Source: Nostoc desertorum CM1-VF14
GTDB lineage: Bacteria > Cyanobacteriota > Cyanobacteriia > Cyanobacteriales > Nostocaceae
Assembly (NCBI GenBank): GCA_019359245.1
Contig: JAHHHR010000015.1
Location: forward strand, 1 to 64,000
Direction of reading: 5' to 3'
Length of the DNA stretch: 64,000 nucleotides
Made by a program: the position numbers and the translations under genes. Shown here one piece after another: positions 8,783 to 18,655 of the stretch. Under the pieces are notes generated by a model that saw only the letters and a list, made by a program, of their open reading frames with translations, made no database searches and was not told the DNA's origin. How positions within the stretch are numbered: the stretch's first letter is position 1; each line of letters starts with the position of its first letter.

Positions 8783-9834
8783 TTTAAATTGCGGATGTAA
8801 ATAGGGGACGTTGCTCAACCCTCTTCGTCCCCAAAATTGCCCTATCTATGAGTCAAGGCTCAATAGCCAAGAGTTGATATAGCCTTACTTAATCATTTGT
8901 GAGAGAGAAAAACCTGAAACGCTAATGAATACGTGTTTTTCATCTCCGTGTCTTCTTGGGATTTAATTCCGATAGCTATAAAAAACAATTATAAACTCAT
9001 AATGGCAGCATTAAATTAACTCTTCTACTGCCTTTTGAGGGCAAAAATAAATAATCGGTTTAATTTATGACTTGTAGAGAAGCAACCTACGCGATCTCTT
9101 ATTCAAAAAAATTACTCGGCTAAAATAGCTACTCTCATTGCTAATACGGACAAGCAAGCTACGCACCGCTTCAACCACAGGATAAGACAAGACTAGAGTA
9201 CACAAGTGGCTTGCCTTTTGCGATCGCTTCCTTGAAAATGTATTTTCTATCCCCATTTTAGAAGATTTTCAAGTAGTATTACTCATTTACAAATCTACAA
9301 ACTTAAAAATTTAACTGAAAACTCCTAATCTGCTATTGATAGGCTTTTCTAAACCTTGTTTTAGTTACTCTGCTTTTTTATGATAATGAGAATATTTTAA
9401 AATAAAAAGTCAGCAAAAGCAAAATCATACCTTATTTTTGCTTATTTAGTGATTAGCATAAGAATTATTTAAGTATATTAACTAACTGATAACAGATATA
9501 CTATCTTAACCACAGATACCACGTATACACAGTAGAATGATGTCGAATTGGAAATGACGCCATTTGTACGGTTGCTTGGTGTCCATTAAGGGGGTAGCTC
9601 TGGATACTAACTATTTTCCTTCAGTACTTTTACTAGAAGTTACTATTTTTTGGAAGACAAGCTAAAAAGGCTTTTCAGCCTTATTTCCGTGAATATTCTC
9701 AGGTTGGAGCCTGATAAACGGTGTATAAACTTACAAATGGCAGTTACACGCTATATCCAATACTGAGTTACTGACTAAGGCTAGAGTTACAGACCGTTGA
9801 CGAATCAGTTTTTGCAACATACCCTATTTTCCCT
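8783..9834. other. 1-kb gene-free stretch inside the polysaccharide locus
   Basis: I see no supported gene. A 63-codon minus-strand frame (9065-9256) contains a HIP1 site and lacks recognisable features. The sequence is A/T-rich with short G/C-rich patches (9130-9230). It may carry the regulatory region for the beta-helix gene. Confidence 0.45.
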
Positions 9835-11238
9835 ATGATGATTCATGGTTTAGGTTTTCTCAGTTTGAGCGCATCTCTTGTACTTCCCTGGGCAATAACA
9901 GGTGTGGTTCAAGGAGAGAAAATAACAGAGTCTTTAGTTCAAGATGTACGTCAGTCATCTACTGATCAGGAAATCCCACTACCTAGCCGCAAGCTAATCA
10001 GTTATGTTTCAACCGGAACAACATACTATGTTAGTGGTACTGGTAAGGATAGAAATAGCGGACAAAGTCCTTCATCCGCCTTTAGGACAATTCAGAGGGC
10101 GGCAGACCTGACTAACCCTGGGGACACGGTACTCATTATGAACGGGGTATACAAGAATGCACACCCAACTGGAGCGGTAGTAGATATTAAACGTTCTGGA
10201 AAGTCAAATGCATGGATTAAATATAAAGCATATCCTGGGCATAAGCCGAAACTTAAGCACAATGGATGGCATGGAATTTGGATTAACAATGGAGCATCAT
10301 ATATTGAAGTGAACGGGCTGGAGGTAGCAGGGAACAATAGCAATATTACCCGTAGTTATGCGTTGAGTCAGAAGTATAACAAATCAAACCCGAAGACCAG
10401 TGGAAATTGCATCACCATAGAAGGAGGAGGAAATCGTCGCTCCCACCATATACGTGTTCTCAACAATAAAGTACATAGTTGTGGAGGTGTAGGCATTGTA
10501 GGTATTGAATCAGATTATCTAACAATAGATAATAATGAGGTGTTCAATAATGCCTGGTACTCAGTTTACGGCTGTAGTGGTATTTCGCTGCTCAACAATT
10601 GGAATTCTGACTACAAGCAAAACTACAAGATGTTTGTGACCAGAAACAGGGTCTACAACAATCGAATGTTCATTCCCTGGGTTACGACTGGCAAGATCCA
10701 AGACGGTAATGGCATTATTGTTGATCGTGGAATGAATAAGCAAAAAGGATCAAAGTTGAGCGCGTATCGAGGACGCACTTTGATTGCCAACAACATCACA
10801 TATAAAAATGGTGGTAGCGGCATTCATACATTTCAAAGTGAGAATATCGATATTGTCCATAACACTAGTTATATGAATAACCAGAGTCCAGAAATTTCAT
10901 ACGGACAAATCTCGGTTAATGCTTCAAATAATATCAACGTTCTCAATAACATCCTTTATTCTGAACGTGGGAAACCGATAAACGGAAGATCCCGTGGTAA
11001 CAATGTTAGGTTTGACTACAACCTCAACGCCAATAGTTCCTCGATAGGTAGTTCCGGCTATAATGATATGATTGCAAATCCGCAGTTTATGAATCCCTCA
11101 GGTGGTGATTTTAGACTGAAATCGACAAGTCCGGCAATTAATAGTGGTATGAAATTTAATAGTGTGAAAACCGATTTTATAGGCGACTCTCGCGTGAAGG
11201 GTTCACGACCCGACCGAGGGGCACACGAAATTCGGTAG
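9835..11238 (+). CDS. exported right-handed parallel beta-helix protein (PL-like/choice-of-anchor Q)
   Basis: The 467-residue protein has a hydrophobic N-terminus (about residues 4-27) that looks like a signal peptide. It then has the TYYVSGTGKDRNSGQSPSSA entry motif and many Asn-rich coils (NNKVHS, NNEVFNN, NNITYKNGGSGI, NNILYS) typical of right-handed beta-helices such as polysaccharide lyases and epimerases. It ends with the FRLKSTSPAINSG and DRGAHEI tail common in choice-of-anchor Q proteins. Set in an exopolysaccharide locus, it may cut or modify the polymer, but no catalytic residues can be assigned. A close paralogue with an RTX tail is at 34064-35842. Confidence 0.8.
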   Translation: MMIHGLGFLSLSASLVLPWAITGVVQGEKITESLVQDVRQSSTDQEIPLPSRKLISYVSTGTTYYVSGTGKDRNSGQSPSSAFRTIQRAADLTNPGDTVLIMNGVYKNAHPTGAVVDIKRSGKSNAWIKYKAYPGHKPKLKHNGWHGIWINNGASYIEVNGLEVAGNNSNITRSYALSQKYNKSNPKTSGNCITIEGGGNRRSHHIRVLNNKVHSCGGVGIVGIESDYLTIDNNEVFNNAWYSVYGCSGISLLNNWNSDYKQNYKMFVTRNRVYNNRMFIPWVTTGKIQDGNGIIVDRGMNKQKGSKLSAYRGRTLIANNITYKNGGSGIHTFQSENIDIVHNTSYMNNQSPEISYGQISVNASNNINVLNNILYSERGKPINGRSRGNNVRFDYNLNANSSSIGSSGYNDMIANPQFMNPSGGDFRLKSTSPAINSGMKFNSVKTDFIGDSRVKGSRPDRGAHEIR

Positions 11239-11566
11239 TAGAGTTATCTCCTGAATCCCCCGAATTAAATTCGGGGGATTCAGGAAATAATCAGGGTTTC
11301 AGCGTTTGCAAAGATAGTTAATAGTTACATTAGGCTACGCTAATGCATAGGTATTTTCGTCCTAAACTTAGCTGTTGCTTAGACGGCAATGCATTTTGTA
11401 TATTCAATCCCTGATCAAAACTAGATTCCTGGTTTTTCCTAGCACTAATAAGAGTTGAGATAGGCAACTGTAATTTTTAACCTACATTCCCCATCTCAAA
11501 CTGTCACATAAATCAGGATATTAGTTCATTAGTATGTATTGGAGTAGTCCCTAACCTTTGAAGGTT
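11239..11566. other. gap between convergent beta-helix and Wzc-like genes
   Basis: It holds a near-perfect palindrome (11250-11284, listed separately) just after the beta-helix stop codon. Nothing else is recognisable. Confidence 0.6.
11250..11284. terminator. 17-bp perfect palindrome after the beta-helix gene
   Basis: Arms of 17 bases (CCTGAATCCCCCGAATT and its exact complement) are separated by a single A. The palindrome lies 12 bases past the stop codon. It can form a strong hairpin on either strand between convergent genes, so a terminator or mRNA-end stabiliser is likely. No T-tract follows on either strand, so intrinsic termination is not certain; it may instead be a dispersed palindromic repeat. 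Confidence 0.5.
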
Positions 11567-13795
11567 TTATTTTTTCGCAAGCCTCTGAAACTCTTTTGTC
11601 AATTTTGTTGGTTTAAAATATTCATGATCGTGATATAAATAACTACTGGATTCATTTTTATCAATGATTCCATTCACGACCAGGCCTAGTACGTTGTAAT
11701 TGGATCTTTCTAACATCTCTTGAGCAGCGTTAGCACTGTTAGAATCAATTACTCCAGGTCGAGCTACTAACAAAATCCCATCAGTCATTTGGCTTAAAGT
11801 CAAAGCATCAGCCGCCAAAAGTAGGGGAGGAGCATCAATAATTACAAAATCATAGTTATCTTGAGATGCAAAATTCTCAATTAATGATGCCATCCGTTTT
11901 GAGTCAAGCAAAGCAAGCGGGTTGGGAGGTCTAACCCCAGCAGTTAAGACATCAAGATTATCCATTACTTTAGATACAGTAACGTCAAATTCAGCCTGAC
12001 CTACAAGAACCTCACTCAAACCAACTGCATTGGTTAGCTGCCAAAGATGATGCTGAGAAGGAACTCGCATATCTGCATCAATTAATAAAACTTTACGCCC
12101 TAGTTGAGCGATCGCTGCTGCCAAATTAGCTGAAACTGTAGACTTACCTTCTTTAGGAACTGCGCTAGTTACCACGATAGTTTTGAGCACTTTATCTGAA
12201 CTTAGGAATTTCAGATTGGCTTGAATCATTCGGTACATTTCGCTAGTTAAAGAGTAAGGCGTATCTCTAACAGCAATCTTTGGATTGATTGATTCTACAT
12301 TTGAATAACGGGAGCGAATCTTTTTAACAGACAAAGGAACAATTCCCAGCAACGTATATCTAAATACATCTCTGACTTCCTTAAGTGTTTTCAAAGATCT
12401 ATCCCTCATGCTTAGGAGGAGAACACTTGTAGCAGCTAAAAATAAACCGAACATCACTCCTAGCAATAAAATTATAATTTTTTTGCCTGCTACTGGCTTA
12501 TTTGGCACTGAAGCCCGAGCAATAATCCGTGAACTAGCTGTATTTGTATTCTCAACTAACTGTAATTCTTGAACCTTTTTCAAAAGAGTTTGATATGTCG
12601 ATTCAGCAACTTCAACTTTCCGTTCTAACTCCCGTTGATTTTGTGCTAACTGGGGTATGATTTTCACTCGCTGCTCGTAGGTAGAACGGGAATTATATAG
12701 AGAGGAGAGTCTTTTAGCTAAACCAAACCGCTGTACTTCTGATTGTAGAAAATTTTGGATCAGGTTTTGTCTGAGTTCTCCAATCTGCAATAAGCTTTGC
12801 GGAATTTGTGTTTGATTACCAACAGTCTGACCAACTTGCTGTTGCAGGAGGGACTTTAAGCTAGCTTTCTTTGCTTCTAAGTTAATAATTACAGGATTAT
12901 CATCTAAGAAACGGCTACGCTCAATCGCTAGCTGTCGATCGGTTTCTTGAAGTTGGGTAAGAACTCCTTGTACTGCTGGTGACTGACTGAGGGCACTCAC
13001 AGCGATCGCTTCTTGAGAATTTAGCTCTACTTTCTGACGCAGTTGATTGGTTTGGGCGTTTACCTCATCAAGTTGAGCCTTAACAGTATTCATCTCATTG
13101 TCTAGATTTCCAATAGTTTCAACGGCTGACCTTGTCTCCTCTGATAGGTCTGCTATCTGATTTTTCTGTTTAAATATACGTAGCGCTACTTCTGCATTAT
13201 TAACAGCCTCTTGAGTTTTAGGAAGCTGCTTGGCAATAAATTGACGAGTTGCTGCTGCCTCAGAGCGATTTGTCAAAATATCATTTTCTAAATAAAGACT
13301 CATAATTGTGTTGACCACTGCTGCTGATAGTTCAGGGTCACGGCTGGTATAGCTAATTCGCAATACATCTGTACCGCCAACAATTTTCAGTACTAAAGAA
13401 CTTCGTAATCTTTCTACTTCTAAAGCTTTACCTTCTTCGTCTTGAAGCCCTAGTTTCTCTATTGTTTTCTGCAATATACTAGGTGAGGAAATAACTTCTA
13501 TTTGAGTGTTTATAGGGTTTTGAGTTGCTATCAGGGATTTTAAATCTCCTGTCCCTCCTCCTTCGGCATTAGTAGGTAAAAGATTGGAGCCTACTACTTT
13601 AAAAGAAGGAACTCTAAATAATAATTTTCCTTCGGCTTCATAGGATGACTTCATAAACTGCGTAGCTATGGCACTGACCATAACTGTAGCTGCAAATATT
13701 GCAGTTGCAGGTAGCCACCATCGCTTTAATATCAATAAGTAACGACTAAGGTCTAAATCGATAGATTCTCTAGATTCCATAGATTTTTCTGACAT
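11567..13795 (-). CDS. Wzc-like polysaccharide co-polymerase with BY-type tyrosine autokinase
   Basis: The 742-residue protein has an N-terminal Wzz domain flanked by membrane segments (about 29-50 and 448-468) with a long periplasmic coiled coil between. A cytoplasmic BY-kinase follows: Walker A SAVPKEGKST, Walker A' LLIDADMR and Walker B FVIIDAPP. The C-terminus carries a tyrosine cluster SSSYLYHDHEYF where autophosphorylation is expected. Such proteins set chain length and couple polymerisation to the OPX channel, here the product at 7304-8782. It is transcribed opposite to that gene and co-directionally with the polymerase, glycosyltransferase, flippase and priming transferase upstream. 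Confidence 0.92.
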   Translation of the reverse strand: MSEKSMESRESIDLDLSRYLLILKRWWLPATAIFAATVMVSAIATQFMKSSYEAEGKLLFRVPSFKVVGSNLLPTNAEGGGTGDLKSLIATQNPINTQIEVISSPSILQKTIEKLGLQDEEGKALEVERLRSSLVLKIVGGTDVLRISYTSRDPELSAAVVNTIMSLYLENDILTNRSEAAATRQFIAKQLPKTQEAVNNAEVALRIFKQKNQIADLSEETRSAVETIGNLDNEMNTVKAQLDEVNAQTNQLRQKVELNSQEAIAVSALSQSPAVQGVLTQLQETDRQLAIERSRFLDDNPVIINLEAKKASLKSLLQQQVGQTVGNQTQIPQSLLQIGELRQNLIQNFLQSEVQRFGLAKRLSSLYNSRSTYEQRVKIIPQLAQNQRELERKVEVAESTYQTLLKKVQELQLVENTNTASSRIIARASVPNKPVAGKKIIILLLGVMFGLFLAATSVLLLSMRDRSLKTLKEVRDVFRYTLLGIVPLSVKKIRSRYSNVESINPKIAVRDTPYSLTSEMYRMIQANLKFLSSDKVLKTIVVTSAVPKEGKSTVSANLAAAIAQLGRKVLLIDADMRVPSQHHLWQLTNAVGLSEVLVGQAEFDVTVSKVMDNLDVLTAGVRPPNPLALLDSKRMASLIENFASQDNYDFVIIDAPPLLLAADALTLSQMTDGILLVARPGVIDSNSANAAQEMLERSNYNVLGLVVNGIIDKNESSSYLYHDHEYFKPTKLTKEFQRLAKK

Positions 13796-14486
13796 AAATC
13801 TTTAAAAGTACAGGTTTTAAGCAAGAAACTAAAAATTGACTTAGAGAATGCACAAACCACTGCAATTGCAAGACTGATGCGATTTGACAATATGACAATA
13901 GTATAGACTATCTAAGTTACAAATTTAATTTACATCTGAAATTTAAATTAGCTACCAACTTTGCAAAATTTTATCATAAGCCTCTAACAGTTTCGGAACT
14001 TGATATTAGCACCTAAGGATCTTCTCCACCCTTCGTCGCCCATTGGCTTCTATATCAGAAGGTAATCAATTCTCCGTGGTTCACCCATGACACTCATTTA
14101 CCCTATCAAGTAGTTCTTCAATATACGGTAATTGGGATTTTAGGAGCATTCGGCAAAACTGTGAAAGTCTGGTGCATTACGAACTAAAGAGGAAAAACAC
14201 TTATTCTCACCTTAGACCCTAGAGAAAGCCTCAAAGCCTCATCTTCAATTAAAAACTTCAAAAAAAGCTTCTCCTAGCCGTAAATACCATCTTGTTGTAG
14301 TATAGCTGTAATTTAATATGATAGTCTGAAAAACATTTAGTTAGACACATTAACTGTAAATTTCTAATGCATACTTTATTTTTGATTAATGTAGAAACGA
14401 AATAATTACAAGTTCCAGTTTAATTACTTTTTCAAGATTCAACAAGCTACATACTATTATCCTGATCTTGAGTAAATCTCTTGATT
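13796..14486. other. gap between polymerase and Wzc-like genes
   Basis: About 690 bases without a credible ORF. The sequence is A/T-rich. A separate promoter for the Wzc-like gene is plausible given the distance from the polymerase gene, but I cannot place it. Confidence 0.45.
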
Positions 14487-15713
14487 TTATTTTAGCAAAT
14501 TTGCGCGTGTAGAAAGCTTGCTTGATAATATTGCTGATACATAAAGTATCCATTCAAGACTATTTTGCTCTAACATTGTAGTTTCAGTTAAATTTGAAAG
14601 AATCATATAAGTAAAATAAACTAAAAGCCATAAATTTTCAGATGTTTGATTCCATCGGACTAAATATATAGCTCTTAAGAAATTAATAACGAATCCAATT
14701 AGAAAAACCAAAACTCCTAGTAGACCCAACGCTAGCCAGAGATCCAAAAAACCATTGTGAGCATTAGGAGCGTCCCATTGTACGGTTTGTATAACAATAG
14801 AAGACTCACTATTATCCCAGAATGCTCCATAGCCATATCCTAGCCACGGTTTTTTTGCAATCATCTCAAACACAGCAGGCCATAATTCTGAACGTCCAGT
14901 GAGTGTTGTGTCCTTACCTACTGATCCGAGGATTGTATCAGCTTGTGAGACAAACCAAGTATAAAAAACTATGCTAACTGTTGACACCAAGGTTACAACA
15001 GGTATCATTACTTTATACTTTAAATTTAAAATTCGATTATATAGAATAAAAGCAGCTGTAATGAATATAAAATTACCTAGAGATGTTGCTGATTTTGAAA
15101 ATAATACAAGTATTCCAGAAGCAACATAACCAAGCCATGAAATCCAACGATTCTCTCGATTAGTCATGGCAAGGAAGAAAAATATTGCTCCACTAAGTAC
15201 AAATCTCTTGCCAAGAACATTCTTCTGTGTATATATTCCTCGCCAAGCTGTTGGGTCCCCAGCGCTTCCAACCCCATACTGTGGAATTAGTACAGCAAAG
15301 AAGATACACATAAATGCTGAGATCGCAAGCATATATGCACATAACTTCAGTTGTTCTTTTAAGGTGTAGCGTGAAGCTAAATAAAGCGCAAAGAGCATTG
15401 TTCCTGTCAGACCTATAGCACGACGTATAGTAATATCTGAATCTAAAGACCAAAAACTCGAAAGTGCACAAACTCCGAGCAATATCCAAATAAATTTATC
15501 TCTACTAAAGACGTAAGTAACCTTCTTCCAACGTAGAGTAATTAGGAAAATGCTAACTATATACGTCAAAGTGAAAAGCAATCGAGCTATGAATCTATCA
15601 CTTTCTTTGATGGCAAAACCATTCGTCATCAAAGGATCTAATGGAGTTCCTGAATAGATCATTAAAGAAGTAATTGTAAATAATTGTTCGGCAAAAATTA
15701 GAATTTTTTTCAT
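14487..15713 (-). CDS. O-antigen ligase/polymerase family membrane protein (Wzy/WaaL-like)
   Basis: The 408-residue protein is highly hydrophobic, with about ten predicted membrane segments. It has a large loop containing TLTGRSELWP and WDAPNAHNGFLDLWLALGLLG, a hallmark of the Wzy_C/WaaL family, and GIYTQKNVLG earlier in the chain. In this locus it most likely polymerises lipid-linked repeat units at the periplasmic face. WaaL-type ligases look alike and cannot be excluded by sequence alone. Base composition is A/T-rich relative to housekeeping genes in the window, as usual for polysaccharide genes. Confidence 0.82.
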   Translation of the reverse strand: MKKILIFAEQLFTITSLMIYSGTPLDPLMTNGFAIKESDRFIARLLFTLTYIVSIFLITLRWKKVTYVFSRDKFIWILLGVCALSSFWSLDSDITIRRAIGLTGTMLFALYLASRYTLKEQLKLCAYMLAISAFMCIFFAVLIPQYGVGSAGDPTAWRGIYTQKNVLGKRFVLSGAIFFFLAMTNRENRWISWLGYVASGILVLFSKSATSLGNFIFITAAFILYNRILNLKYKVMIPVVTLVSTVSIVFYTWFVSQADTILGSVGKDTTLTGRSELWPAVFEMIAKKPWLGYGYGAFWDNSESSIVIQTVQWDAPNAHNGFLDLWLALGLLGVLVFLIGFVINFLRAIYLVRWNQTSENLWLLVYFTYMILSNLTETTMLEQNSLEWILYVSAILSSKLSTRANLLK

Positions 15714-16058
15714 TTCTTACCATGTGCAAATATTATTTTATATATTAAGCAAATCACAAAGCTGTGATTACTAGTTTTCATTGATTTAGAAAAATGCTTT
15801 ATTATCCTTATTTACTCACTTTTGATTTTGATGAGATGCCTGTATTTTTGGGAATTGACATTTTTTATTAAACCTAAAGACAGAAGTAATCTAGGTTTAA
15901 ATGTATATTAAGCATATTGTTTAACCACAAACATTTTGTATTTTGTGCTATGGCTATGGTAAAAACTCCATTTTTTAGTGGTCTTGAAATTCACGCTTCA
16001 AGGTTTTTGTCATTATTTATTTTTATCTTCTTTGTGTCTTCCTTTGGCGAAGAACATT
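15714..16058. other. gap between GT2 and polymerase genes
   Basis: About 345 A/T-rich bases with no supported gene. An 80-codon plus-strand frame beginning at 15978 mostly overlaps the end of the GT2 gene on the opposite strand and has no features of its own. Confidence 0.45.
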
Positions 16059-17057
16059 TTATCTTTTAAAGTTCTTGGTCAAAATAGAGCTAACTTGCTG
16101 TCTGAACTGCTGAGGGAACAACCACATAATGAAGTACAAGCATATATCAATCGGGCGGGGCTTACCCCAGCGTATAGCTTCCCACAACAAAGGAAAGAAG
16201 GCTTTCCAATCACCTACTGAGGACGCAGAAGGAGCGGTCATTGTTGCAATGAAACCTGAATAAGCCTTTGGTGTTACTAAATTGCGAGTGGAACGAATCC
16301 AATCCAAGGAATATTGCCAGTCATTGACGTTGCTTAAGCGCTTAATTCCCACTTCTGAATGCCAGATTGCCATAGGCTCAGGTACAAACTCTACTCCTAC
16401 ACCCTCCATAGCACTAACTCGCAGCAACCACTCCCAATCCTCATGTCTGTAAAATTTTTCTTCCAAAGGCATTTTTTGCATTAACTCTTTTTTTACGAAA
16501 ATAGTTGAGGTTTGTATGAACCCCTCTTCTTTAAATAAGGAGTTACGTGCAAAAAGATATTCACTTAGAGGTTCAGAGAGGTTAGGTAGCCTTTTGGGAA
16601 GAATAGACTCACCTTTTTGAGTCTGGGAAATGAAACGACTGGCAACAACTGGAAAATTATAATGGGAATTATTTGCTACTTCAAGTTGACGCTCCAATTT
16701 CTGTGGAAGCCATTCATCATCATCATCTAAAAAGGCTATCCAAGAACCTTTTGCTTCCCTTACACCAGTATTTCTTGCCCCTGATGGACCAAGATTTTTT
16801 GATAGTTCTATCACTCTCAATCTTGGATCGGCTATCTGAGATAGTACATTGACTGTTTCCTGATCGGGACCGTCTATTATAACAATCACTTCAATGGATT
16901 GCAGCGTTTGATTTAATGCAGTTCTGACACCCCTCGCAACAATTTGTGGCCTATTGCGTGTAGGAATGACAACGCTGACTATTATTTCGTTACTTTCATT
17001 TACCATTGCTAATTTTTGGTTTGTTGCTTTTTCTGCTTGGAGAGCTTCAATATTCAT
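16059..17057 (-). CDS. glycosyltransferase family 2
   Basis: The 332-residue protein has a GT-A nucleotide-sugar domain: VSVVIPTRNRP at about residues 27-37, IVIIDGPDQE, NLGPSGARNTG and the metal-binding run FLDDDDEW near 113-120. It lacks membrane segments except possibly weak C-terminal hydrophobic stretches. It would add one sugar to the lipid-linked repeat unit on the cytoplasmic face. It is the only dedicated glycosyltransferase in the locus besides the priming enzyme, so a longer repeat unit needs enzymes from elsewhere. The ATG at 17057 lies in a 14-base direct duplication containing a second ATG (see findings); methionine 18 is another possible start. Confidence 0.88.
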   Translation of the reverse strand: MNIEALQAEKATNQKLAMVNESNEIIVSVVIPTRNRPQIVARGVRTALNQTLQSIEVIVIIDGPDQETVNVLSQIADPRLRVIELSKNLGPSGARNTGVREAKGSWIAFLDDDDEWLPQKLERQLEVANNSHYNFPVVASRFISQTQKGESILPKRLPNLSEPLSEYLFARNSLFKEEGFIQTSTIFVKKELMQKMPLEEKFYRHEDWEWLLRVSAMEGVGVEFVPEPMAIWHSEVGIKRLSNVNDWQYSLDWIRSTRNLVTPKAYSGFIATMTAPSASSVGDWKAFFPLLWEAIRWGKPRPIDICLYFIMWLFPQQFRQQVSSILTKNFKR

Positions 17058-17134
17058 GGCTTTATATTCATGGCTTTGGTTATCTGATAATTATGTAAAG
17101 TTTACGTTTACTGTTTTATAAGCAGACTCGACTA

Positions 17135-18577
17135 TTAAACCTTCATCCCTATTTTTAAAATTTTTTCCTTTACAATATGAATTCCGCCTAAAGTATGAAT
17201 AGTCAGAAGAATAACAAATAAAATATACAATGAAGTGGCAATAATTAGAGTAAATAAAAATTCTAAAGTTATTTTTTTTAAAATTAAGAAAACAAGTAAC
17301 ATCAAAGCGCTGATTATAATAGGACGGCGAATAACTCGCCATAAATTTAATGGAAATAATAGAGTATAAGTGAAGTAAACATACTGGCTAAAGGCAAGAA
17401 TAGTCATTAGCAATGCCATCATAGCCGCACCTACTAACTGATGTTGTGAAACTAATGCTATACCCCCCAAGCTTCCTAATATAGTTGTAAGAACCACTTC
17501 ACGTAGGTTTACTATCTCAAAATGATTTGCTACAAGTAGAGAACACAGCGTGCGTGTAAAGGGTAATAAAAGTAGTGATATAGCACTGATACTAAGAGCT
17601 AAACTTCCTTGAGCAAAGCTAGAACCATAAATAAAATTCAGCAAATCTTTGCCAAAAAATAACAATCCAAGGAATAAGGGTAATCCCATAGTTAGTAGAA
17701 CTTCAATAAAGCTTTCAGTCATCTGCTGCTGCTTTTCCCGTCCTTGATCTACTAATTTTGATAGTCTCGGAAACATTGCTATAGTTATGCTATTAGCAAT
17801 AATAGAGAATGGTTGTAGTAATTGTATTATTGCACCGAACAGACCTACTAACAACTCATTTCCTAACAATGAAAGAATTAATATTTCAATTCTGTTACTG
17901 ACTACAGCTATTGCTTCAATAGCAAAAAACGTCCGTGCAGCTTTAATTGTATTCCATACAAAATCTTTATCAATCTGCCATTGTATTTTGACGAACTGCC
18001 TGATCAGAATCCATTCAATTACTAGAATTAATATTTCTGAAAAAAATAGTATTGCTCCCAGATATTCAATTCCGTACTTCAATTGCATCGCCCAGATCAT
18101 TATTATTAGGCGTAGTACATACACTGGGACTGTAGCAATAGCAATCAAATGCATCTTTTCCTTTGCTTGGAAAATTGCCTCTGTTACGTTAGAAAGGGCA
18201 AAGGGAATGATCGTTAAGCCCATTATGTAGCAAAGATTCGAGGTTTTGGAACTATAGGGAAGTAAAAATACTACAATTACCAATCCTCCATAACTGACCA
18301 AACTAAATATTAACTGTAGCCAGGTACCACTCATCAAATAAACTGATGTTTTTTGTGGTTCACGTGCTAGTTCTCTTGTAAACAATATCTTTAGTCCCTG
18401 TGAAGCAATGCCCACAAAGATAAAGTAGTAGCTATAGGCTAGTAGATACTGTCCTATAGCTTCGGCTCCTAGATTACGAGCAATAGCAGCGGTTAATACA
18501 AAAGTTGTAATACTTTGCACTAACCGATTGACTATCATTGAGAGAGAATTACTTATGAATTTATACTTTTCTACCAT
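17135..18577 (-). CDS. Wzx-type polysaccharide flippase (MATE/MOP superfamily)
   Basis: The 480-residue protein is almost entirely membrane segments (12-14). It has the N-terminal pattern of Wzx flippases: NSLSMIVNRLVQSITTFVLT, then an AIARNLGAEAIGQY loop. It would flip undecaprenyl-diphosphate-linked repeat units across the cytoplasmic membrane. It lies between the priming transferase gene (78 bases upstream) and the GT2 gene (77 bases downstream), all on the minus strand, which fits one operon. Confidence 0.88.
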   Translation of the reverse strand: MVEKYKFISNSLSMIVNRLVQSITTFVLTAAIARNLGAEAIGQYLLAYSYYFIFVGIASQGLKILFTRELAREPQKTSVYLMSGTWLQLIFSLVSYGGLVIVVFLLPYSSKTSNLCYIMGLTIIPFALSNVTEAIFQAKEKMHLIAIATVPVYVLRLIIMIWAMQLKYGIEYLGAILFFSEILILVIEWILIRQFVKIQWQIDKDFVWNTIKAARTFFAIEAIAVVSNRIEILILSLLGNELLVGLFGAIIQLLQPFSIIANSITIAMFPRLSKLVDQGREKQQQMTESFIEVLLTMGLPLFLGLLFFGKDLLNFIYGSSFAQGSLALSISAISLLLLPFTRTLCSLLVANHFEIVNLREVVLTTILGSLGGIALVSQHQLVGAAMMALLMTILAFSQYVYFTYTLLFPLNLWRVIRRPIIISALMLLVFLILKKITLEFLFTLIIATSLYILFVILLTIHTLGGIHIVKEKILKIGMKV

Positions 18578-18655
18578 TCTTACAACTATTAATTCACCTC
18601 AATTCGCTCATTTTGAATCGCCAATTACTGCTGCCTGCTATGATTTTGTTTTTAT

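Noticed and set aside
9065..9256. 63-codon minus-strand frame in the polysaccharide locus gap
   Set aside because: No recognisable domain, no ribosome binding site; open probably by chance around a G/C-rich repeat patch.
15166..15369. Plus-strand frame within the polymerase gene
   Set aside because: Shadow frame of the strongly supported minus-strand membrane protein.
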